Shown here one piece after another: positions 1 through 4,056 of a DNA stretch of 5,308 bases. The notes below the pieces were generated by a model that worked only from the letters and a program-made list of their open reading frames with translations, was not told the DNA's origin and searched no databases. The stretch is taken from assembly GCA_030673265.1 (NCBI GenBank), contig DAOVJK010000225.1, forward strand, positions 1 through 5,308, read 5' to 3'. Source of the stretch: Pseudomonadota bacterium (GTDB lineage: Bacteria > Desulfobacterota > Desulfobulbia > Desulfobulbales > JAGXFP01). Made by a program: the position numbers and the translations under genes. The stretch's first letter is position 1. Every line of letters starts with the position of its first letter.

Positions 1-1326
1 AAAATGTATCAAGACGGCGCTGGCGTCGAGGAGAATATCCCGAAAGCGGTCAAATTTTTTAAACAGGCGGCGGCTAAAGATCATGTCGAGGCGCAATACC
101 TGCTTGGTTCCATGTTTGCTTATGGCGAAGGTGTTAAACAGGATGATGATGAAGCGATTAGCTTGTGGACAAAGGCGGCTGCTCGAGGCCATCTGAAAGC
201 GAAGACGGATCTCGAAAAGATATTTAATATACGTGTTGCTGCCGTCACCGGTAGCGATACGGTTGTTGACCGGGGCAAGGTGGAAGCGATTATAAAATCT
301 GCTGAGTCCGGGGACGCCGATGCCCAGTATGATCTGGCGCAACTTTATGAAGAAGGAATAGAGGTGCCCCAAAGTGTTGTGAAGGCGCTGAAATGGTATC
401 AGAAGGCTGCCGCTCAGGGACATATCGAGGCCCGGTATGAATTTTCCATCGCACTAAGTGAGGGGCATCCTGAAGCAGTTTTCCTGATGGGTAAAATGTA
501 TCAGGACGGTACAGGGGGGGTCCAGAAAGATATTCTGGGGGCACTTAAACGATTCAGGCAGGCGGCTGAGCAAGGTCATGCCGAAGCGCAATACGTGCTT
601 GGTTCCATCTATGCTGGTGGTGAAGGTGTAGAGCCTGATAATGTAGAGTCAATTCGATGGTTGAAAATGGCTGCGGCCCAGAATCATATGCAAGCCAAGG
701 AGGCTCTTGAAAGGGCGACTGTCCTGAAATCCGCCGAGGCAGGTGATGCAAAGGCCCAGTATAAGCTGGCAAAATTTTATGAGCAAGGAACGGGTGTTCC
801 TCAAAGCATGACCAAGGCGTTTACCTGGTACAAGAATGCTGCTAGCCAGAGTCATGTTGAGGCCCAGTTTAAAACTGCTGGAAATTATGCTCTGGGGACT
901 GGCACAGCCAAATCGCTGGCTGAGGCAGTCAAGTGGTATCGGATGGCAGCGAAGCAGGGGCATCTTGCCGCACAGTATGAGCTCGGGTTTATTTATGAAA
1001 CAGGGGCTGGTGTTAAAAGGGATTACGGAATTGCTGTTAAATTGTACGCAGAAGTAGCAAGTAAGGGTAATGCTGGTGCTCAGTATCGTTTGGGATTGCT
1101 GAAGAATTGTGGGAAAGGGACGAGAAAAAGTTACTCTGAGGCGGTAAAATGGTGGGGGGCCGCTTCGCAAAAAGGTAACTCCATGGCCACATTTTTTCTT
1201 GGATATATGTATGAGACCGGTTCAGGTGTTAAGAGAGATATGGGCAAAGCAAAAAAATATTATTCACAGTCTGCCAAAAAAGGCAATGTGTTTGCCAAAC
1301 AGACTATGAGATCTTTGTCGAACTAA
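1..1326 (+). CDS. Sel1-like (TPR-like) repeat protein, 5'-truncated by window edge
   Basis: The reading frame is open from the first base. The first ATG (base 4) falls in the middle of a Sel1 repeat (the MYQDGAGV part), so the true start lies upstream and this is the C-terminal 440 or so residues. Counting from that Met, complete repeats run at 28-63, 105-140, 156-192, 193-228, 249-284, 285-320, 321-356, 357-392 and 393-428, each close to the family's 36 residues with the pattern A-x-A-Q-Y-x-L-G-x-x-Y-x-x-G-x-G-V, then A-x-x-W-Y-x-x-A-A-x-x-G-H. Non-repeat linkers lie at 64-104, 141-155 and 229-248, and a 12-residue tail ends the protein. Sel1 repeats form alpha-alpha solenoids that bind other proteins; in bacteria many are periplasmic or envelope scaffolds, but the signal region is outside this window, so location is unknown. 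No catalytic domain is seen. Family assignment is firm; the partner is unknown. Confidence 0.93.
   Translation, partial: KMYQDGAGVEENIPKAVKFFKQAAAKDHVEAQYLLGSMFAYGEGVKQDDDEAISLWTKAAARGHLKAKTDLEKIFNIRVAAVTGSDTVVDRGKVEAIIKSAESGDADAQYDLAQLYEEGIEVPQSVVKALKWYQKAAAQGHIEARYEFSIALSEGHPEAVFLMGKMYQDGTGGVQKDILGALKRFRQAAEQGHAEAQYVLGSIYAGGEGVEPDNVESIRWLKMAAAQNHMQAKEALERATVLKSAEAGDAKAQYKLAKFYEQGTGVPQSMTKAFTWYKNAASQSHVEAQFKTAGNYALGTGTAKSLAEAVKWYRMAAKQGHLAAQYELGFIYETGAGVKRDYGIAVKLYAEVASKGNAGAQYRLGLLKNCGKGTRKSYSEAVKWWGAASQKGNSMATFFLGYMYETGSGVKRDMGKAKKYYSQSAKKGNVFAKQTMRSLSN
4..855 (+). repeat. Nested internal duplication within the Sel1 gene
   Basis: The block at residues 1-155 (repeat, repeat, linker, repeat) reappears at residues 165-284. 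MYQDG occurs at residues 1 and 165 (492-bp shift), the GCGCAATAC-TGCTTGGTTCCAT stretch at 91 and 586 (495 bp), and the KSAE-GDA-AQY-LA segment at residues 98 and 242 (432 bp, because the second linker is shorter). Similarity is visible at DNA level as well as protein level, so this is probably a multi-repeat duplication followed by divergence, not only family resemblance. The duplication history is inferred. Confidence 0.7.
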
Positions 1327-1352
1327 CCTTTGAACTGGTTAGTTCGAATTTT
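1318..1352 (+). terminator. Intrinsic terminator overlapping the Sel1 stop codon
   Basis: TCGAACTAACC (1318-1328) and GGTTAGTTCGA (1337-1347) form a perfect 11-bp stem with an 8-nt loop, followed by TTTT at 1349-1352. The TAA stop (1324-1326) lies inside the left arm. The stem is only moderately GC-rich (5 of 11 pairs) and the U-run is short, so termination may be incomplete. Confidence 0.7.
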
Positions 1353-1413
1353 ATGCGGTAATATTTTTTCACTATTCAAGATGTCTGCTGCGCATCAGTA
1401 ATCATGATATATG

Positions 1414-1465
1414 ATCAGGACAGGTTCTTCGCTAAAGCTTTAGTGTCTCGGCCCGTCCTGATTTT
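1414..1465 (+). terminator. Second hairpin in the convergent gap, probable backup terminator
   Basis: ATCAGGACAGG (1414-1424) pairs with CCCGTCCTGAT (1452-1462) over 10 of 11 positions, with an A-C mismatch at 1422/1454. The 27-nt loop contains a second perfect palindrome, CTAAAGCTTTAG (1432-1443). A TTTT run ends the element at 1462-1465. The T-run favours plus-strand termination downstream of the Sel1 gene. On the minus strand the hairpin begins 12 nt past the coiled-coil gene's stop but has no U-run, so termination in that direction is uncertain. Confidence 0.55.
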
Positions 1466-1473
1466 GCATAAAG

Positions 1474-2070
1474 CTATTTGAAGACATGACTGGCGATTTT
1501 TTTATTCGTTTCAGAGTACACATGCCTTGCTGTTCGTTTGTCACTTCTAAGTACGGTCCCTGCTTCTTTCAAAGATGCTACCGACCGTTTCAGCTGGCGG
1601 TTTTCCCTTCCCAGGGCTTCTAGTTGAGTATCCATTCCTTTTGCAGCCGCGGCTTCTTCTGAAGATTCGCCTGCCAGCGACTCAACTTGTTGTTTTAACA
1701 GGTTGTTTTCTTGTTCAAGATTATTGAGTTGTACTTCCAACTCCCTGGCGGCAGCTGAAGCTTTTTCTGCTTCTAATGAGACTGCAGGCAAGGGCTTAAG
1801 AACTTCTTTTCTCAGTTGATTGTTCTCTCTTTCCAGTGCTTCGATGCGAGCTTGCATCTCTTTCGCGTATGAAGCTCTATCTGCTTTTGGAGGTTTGATA
1901 GGCTGGAACTCGGCGCCACTCTTTAACTGACTATTTTCTTTTTCCAATGTCTCGAGGCGAGATTCCAGTTTCTCGAACTCATCTACCGGGATCATGACTT
2001 TCAGTACTCCAGCATTTACCGATCCCGTCCAGATTAGCAATATTGCCATTATCCCAAATATTCGTTTCAT
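1474..2070 (-). CDS. Exported coiled-coil protein with four zipper-like modules, function unknown
   Basis: This is a 198-residue protein that I do not recognise as a named family. Residues 1-20 form a classic signal peptide: basic MKR, a hydrophobic core around FGIMAILLIW, and a probable cleavage at VNA|G (20/21). There is no lipobox cysteine, in fact no cysteine at all, so it is probably a soluble periplasmic or secreted protein. The mature part is mostly predicted coiled coil. Four copies of a module like LExLExENxQLK have their Glu-Asn pairs at 45-46, 82-83, 121-122 and 156-157 (spacing 37, 39 and 35), joined by Ala/Glu-rich or Pro-containing linkers (PIKPPK at 57-62, KPLP at 92-95). The C-terminus (about 175-198) is basic and lacks the module. 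The start is supported by AGGAG 8 nt upstream. It faces the Sel1 gene tail to tail and is a single-gene unit. A structural or oligomerising envelope role is inferred only from the coiled coil. Confidence 0.85.
   Translation of the reverse strand: MKRIFGIMAILLIWTGSVNAGVLKVMIPVDEFEKLESRLETLEKENSQLKSGAEFQPIKPPKADRASYAKEMQARIEALERENNQLRKEVLKPLPAVSLEAEKASAAARELEVQLNNLEQENNLLKQQVESLAGESSEEAAAAKGMDTQLEALGRENRQLKRSVASLKEAGTVLRSDKRTARHVYSETNKKIASHVFK
1579..1965 (-). repeat. Four-copy coiled-coil module, about 37 residues per copy
   Basis: The core segments are LETLEKENSQLK, IEALERENNQLR, LNNLEQENNLLK and LEALGRENRQLK. Each has the Leu/Ile heptad pattern with an invariant Glu-Asn, the Asn being typical of a buried polar position in parallel coiled coils. 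The period of 35-39 residues includes a variable linker. The copies read on the minus strand within the exported coiled-coil gene. Confidence 0.75.
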
Positions 2071-2078
2071 ATTAAGTT

Positions 2079-2083
2079 CTCCT
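2079..2083 (-). promoter_or_regulatory. Shine-Dalgarno AGGAG for the coiled-coil gene
   Basis: Read on the minus strand, AGGAG is followed by 8 nt (AACTTAAT) and then ATG at 2070. This fixes the start that also gives a well-formed signal peptide. Confidence 0.75.
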
Positions 2084-2185
2084 GATTCTTACTTATTCCT
2101 TGAAAATTAATGGTTCCTTCCGGGTGTTGCACCGCCATTATTTATGAAACAACTGCATGGGAACAGTCAAACCACGGCTGGAAAT

Positions 2186-2191
2186 ATTATA
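2186..2191 (-). promoter_or_regulatory. Candidate -10 box (TATAAT) for the coiled-coil gene
   Basis: TATAAT is an exact sigma-70 -10 consensus on the minus strand, which would give a leader of roughly 110 nt to the ATG at 2070. No good -35 element is present at 16-18 bp (GTCTAG at 17 bp) and there is no extended TGn, so in this AT-rich DNA the match could be chance or need an activator. The large inverted repeat at 2213-2259 would sit just upstream of it. Confidence 0.28.
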
Positions 2192-2212
2192 AGGTACTTG
2201 GGCATGGTCTAG

Positions 2213-2259
2213 ACTTTCTTTAGAAATTTAATCACTTAATTACATCTAAATAAGAAAGT
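2213..2259. repeat. Imperfect inverted repeat, possible operator
   Basis: Left arm ACTTTCTTTAGA (2213-2224) matches the complement of the right arm TCTAAATAAGAAAGT (2245-2259), with all 12 left-arm bases paired and a 3-nt bulge in the right arm. The 20-nt centre is AT-only apart from two C residues. The T-tract needed for a terminator is missing on both sides. Placement upstream of the minus-strand -10 candidate would suit a regulator-binding site; this is inference. Confidence 0.4.
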
Positions 2260-2380
2260 TAAAGTATATGATACGCGGGGTACATTAACAAAAAAGATAT
2301 TTATTTAACAATGTTTTATTGCAATTACAGCTTCACTATCTATAGATCCAACTTTTTCAAGTCATTGAGGGAATACACAG

Positions 2381-2404
2381 TCAGGGATGTTGTGTCCTGA
2401 TTTT
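2381..2404 (+). terminator. Small terminator-like hairpin with no assigned gene upstream
   Basis: TCAGG (2381-2385) pairs with CCTGA (2396-2400) around a 10-nt loop, with TTTT at 2401-2404. The stem is only 5 bp, extendable by G-U pairs, so it is weak. The right side, GTCCTGATTTT (2394-2404), is identical to the right side of the hairpin at 1414-1465. Confidence 0.25.
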
Positions 2405-2424
2405 CACTTAGTGAATAATATAAT
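2403..2424 (+). promoter_or_regulatory. Candidate yjbQ promoter with overlapping palindrome
   Basis: TATAAT at 2419-2424 is an exact -10 consensus on the plus strand. A perfect dyad, TTCACT-T-AGTGAA (2403-2415), occupies the would-be spacer, where a bound regulator would compete with polymerase. A -35 match at 16-18 bp is lacking (CCTGAT at 17 bp). The transcript would carry about 138 nt before the yjbQ ATG. The region is AT-rich, so a chance match is possible. Confidence 0.3.
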
Positions 2425-2556
2425 GAAATTCAGGTAAATATGGTGATTTTGTGTATCACTTGTATTTACAAAAAACAGCATATCTTCTAATTAATTCAGG
2501 TTGACCGGTCTGGCTAATTAGTCTGAAAAGGTTGTTTGGGATCGATATTAACCCGT

Positions 2557-2562
2557 AGGAGG
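2557..2562 (+). promoter_or_regulatory. Strong Shine-Dalgarno AGGAGG that decides the yjbQ start
   Basis: AGGAGG sits 6 nt before ATG at 2569 but only 3 nt before the in-frame GTG at 2566. The normal spacing favours the ATG, making the protein 138 residues, one fewer than the longest ORF. Confidence 0.8.
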
Positions 2563-2568
2563 TAAGTG

Positions 2569-2985
2569 ATGAAAAGCTATCGTGAAGAGTTATGGTTTGA
2601 TATTCCAACGCGGAGGGCGTTTGTTAATATTACTCCTCAAGTTGAGACCTGCCTGGGAAAAAGCGGGATTAGGGATGGTTTGGTACTGATAAACGCCATG
2701 CATATTACCGCATCGGTTTTCATAAACGATGATGAATCAGGTTTGCACCATGATTACGACGTCTGGCTGGAGAAGTTAGCGCCGCACGAGCCGGTTTCCC
2801 AGTACCGTCATAACGGTTATGAGGATAATGGTGATGCCCACCTGAAGCGGCAGATCATGGGCCGCGAGGTTGTGGTGGCTGTTACCGATGGTCAACTTGA
2901 TTTTGGAACCTGGGAGAGGATATTCTACGGGGAATTTGATGGTCGGCGGAAAAAAAGGGTGCTGGTCAAGATTATCGGCGAGTAG
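2569..2985 (+). CDS. yjbQ: YjbQ/UPF0047 family protein (secondary thiamine-phosphate synthase)
   Basis: The 138 residues match the usual full length of this single-domain family. Signature segments in order are NAMHITASVFINDDESGL (42-59, with His45, Asn53 and Glu56), the Asp64-x-Trp66 pair, Tyr79-Arg-His81, GDAHLKRQIMG (88-98, with Asp89 and His91), and GTWERIFYGEFDGRRKKRV (113-131). The conserved histidines and acidic residues cluster in what is taken as the active or metal-binding site. E. coli YjbQ can make thiamine phosphate when ThiE is missing, but this is a weak activity and the true role of the family is unsettled; the enzyme is cytosolic. Where many relatives read GTWQ, this one has GTWE. 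It stands alone after a long AT-rich leader and ends 3 bp from the convergent ParB-like gene. No TPP riboswitch is seen upstream, so there is no sequence sign of thiamine control. Confidence 0.93.
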   Translation: MKSYREELWFDIPTRRAFVNITPQVETCLGKSGIRDGLVLINAMHITASVFINDDESGLHHDYDVWLEKLAPHEPVSQYRHNGYEDNGDAHLKRQIMGREVVVAVTDGQLDFGTWERIFYGEFDGRRKKRVLVKIIGE

Positions 2986-2988
2986 TCA

Positions 2989-3945
2989 TTAGCCATTGCC
3001 GGCAACTATGGCTTGCCTGATGATGGGCCATTTTTTCGCCAATTGTTGCTGGTCTTTGAAGTCGATAGTCATCTTCAGGTTATCCTTTTCAAAGGAAGGT
3101 GTGTGCTCGAGCGTTACCCCTTTGGGTAGTTTAAGTTGACCGATTAAGCTGCGGAACTCCTTGGCCGCTTCGGTTAATCTCGGGAAGCATTGGCCGGTTA
3201 GCCAGGTCATCAACATGGCGGTTTTTTGGGGAGAATTGGCCTCATTGTGGTTGATAATCTCCAGACATTCCGGCTGGGCGAGAATCGCTGTGATCTGCCG
3301 GTTTTGTCGCCGGTGCAGCTCCAGACAATGATCTATCAGTTTTCTCTGGTTTGAGGAACTTAGGCGTAGTTGTTTGATTATCCGGAATAAGGCTTTGCGG
3401 TCAGCAGGATCCAGGTCGATAAGTTTGAAAATGGTTTTTAGTTCAAGGCCGCCTTGGTGCAATGACTCCTGCATGTCGTTGTCGAGGGCCTGGATTTTCT
3501 CCAGCCTGGCCGGGCTTAGTTGTCTGGTTAACTCAAGTTGCGGGCCGAATTCTTCCTCCGCGATATCTCTGCCAAGAAAATCAACGGCCTTTTGCCAACA
3601 GATTGCTTTTTCCAGTGGACTCGCGGGGCGACTGAGCAGGATGTCCTGCAGGGCCACGGTCAGGAGAATAGCAGGTGGAGTCTCGGTCGGCAGGATCAGG
3701 CAGTTACAGAAGTTGTTGCCAAGAAGTTGCCGGGCGGCGATGAGGCGTTGGCGGCCGGCAACTATCGTGAATTTACCATGGTCTTTTGGCGTTAGCAGGG
3801 GAGGGTGGATGATACCGCACCTTGATACGGAGTCGCGAAGCTGGTCGGATATTCCCTCCCGGTCAACCGGGGCCAGGTTGAACCTCAGGTCATCCAGATC
3901 AATCTGGTCAAAGCATGTTTTTTGGTAAAGCGGTTTTATATTCAT
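2989..3945 (-). CDS. ParB/Srx-like N-domain protein, probably not a partition ParB
   Basis: This 318-residue protein contains a ParB N-terminal-like domain at about 12-105. Box I reads LRDSVSRCGIIHPPLL (36-51) and box II reads IVAGRQRLIAARQLLG (61-76). The following segment, PLEKAICWQKAVDF (110-123), matches the ParB region after the ENxxR motif. Residues 124-215 resemble the ParB central helical domain (LDNDMQESLHQGGL at 154-167, then repeated helices), but a clean helix-turn-helix is not obvious. The C-terminal 100 residues are of unknown fold. In chromosomal ParB, box II is GERR and a later ENxxR helps bind CTP; here box II is GRQR and the Asn position appears to be Ile102. The gene stands alone without a parA partner and no parS site is seen, so chromosome segregation is unlikely; a DNA-binding or regulatory role is a guess. 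The start has only a weak AGG 7 nt upstream. It is convergent with yjbQ and divergent from cca. Confidence 0.82.
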   Translation of the reverse strand: MNIKPLYQKTCFDQIDLDDLRFNLAPVDREGISDQLRDSVSRCGIIHPPLLTPKDHGKFTIVAGRQRLIAARQLLGNNFCNCLILPTETPPAILLTVALQDILLSRPASPLEKAICWQKAVDFLGRDIAEEEFGPQLELTRQLSPARLEKIQALDNDMQESLHQGGLELKTIFKLIDLDPADRKALFRIIKQLRLSSSNQRKLIDHCLELHRRQNRQITAILAQPECLEIINHNEANSPQKTAMLMTWLTGQCFPRLTEAAKEFRSLIGQLKLPKGVTLEHTPSFEKDNLKMTIDFKDQQQLAKKWPIIRQAIVAGNG

Positions 3946-4056
3946 CTGGTTGCCTGGGATGAGTTAGAATGTTCGTAGCGGCATGGACCGCCATTTTGCA
4001 GCAATAATAACGGGCCTTGGCTTTTATTAAAATCTTTTTGTTTATTATGAGTTGGC
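3946..4056. other. Divergent intergenic region between parB-like gene and cca
   Basis: These 111 bp must serve the starts of both divergent genes unless promoters lie within coding sequence. The half next to cca is AT-rich (TATTAT at 4043-4048, TTGGCT at 4017-4022), but the 20-bp spacing between these two elements and their nearness to the ATG make them a poor promoter. Short stems such as GCGG/CCGC (3978-3991) are too small to call. I see no operator or riboswitch. Confidence 0.5.

Larger units (their letters stand above)
2071..2568. other. AT-rich divergent intergenic region, rich in inverted repeats
   Basis: This 498-bp region separates the minus-strand coiled-coil gene from plus-strand yjbQ and must carry both promoters. 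GC is about 29% over 2221-2520 by hand count, far below the flanking genes. Perfect or near-perfect dyads visible here are 2213-2259, ATTGCAAT at 2318-2325, ATCTATAGAT at 2338-2347, 2381-2400, TTCACT-T-AGTGAA at 2403-2415, GTGAT/ATCAC at 2443-2459, TTGTA-TT-TACAA at 2460-2471, GACCGGTC at 2503-2510 and CTAATTAG at 2514-2521. Only very short ORFs without ribosome-binding sites occur (23, 22 and 29 codons), and none resembles a known protein. No tRNA, known riboswitch or mobile-element end is recognised. Confidence 0.7.

Noticed and set aside
290..1170. Antisense ORFs of 72 to 173 codons and a 73-codon frame-shifted ORF within the Sel1 gene
   Set aside because: They are shadows of a strong repeat-coding frame and show no domain, ribosome-binding site or plausible composition.
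2144..2212. 22-codon ORF on the plus strand
   Set aside because: There is no Shine-Dalgarno, no recognisable sequence, and it runs antisense to the likely leader of the coiled-coil gene.
2311..2400. 29-codon ORF on the plus strand ending in the small hairpin at 2381-2400
   Set aside because: There is no ribosome-binding site and no resemblance to a known peptide; length is within chance expectation in this region.
2401..2568. TPP (thiamine) riboswitch ahead of yjbQ
   Set aside because: The conserved CTGAGA and ACCTGA-type cores in the right order and spacing are not present; CCTGAT at 2396-2401 alone is not enough, and the family is not usually thiamine-regulated.
2991..3013. AGCCAT/ATGGCT stem as a terminator between yjbQ and the ParB-like gene
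   Set aside because: The stem is 6 bp, lies in the 3' end of the ParB-like coding sequence and lacks a T-run on both strands.
3374..3928. 184-codon and 85-codon plus-strand ORFs opposite the ParB-like gene
   Set aside because: The opposite strand has clear ParB-domain motifs; these frames are Ser/Arg/Cys-rich shadow translations.
3946..4056. parS-like centromere site near the ParB-like gene
   Set aside because: No sequence resembling the canonical 16-bp parS palindrome is present here or elsewhere in the window.
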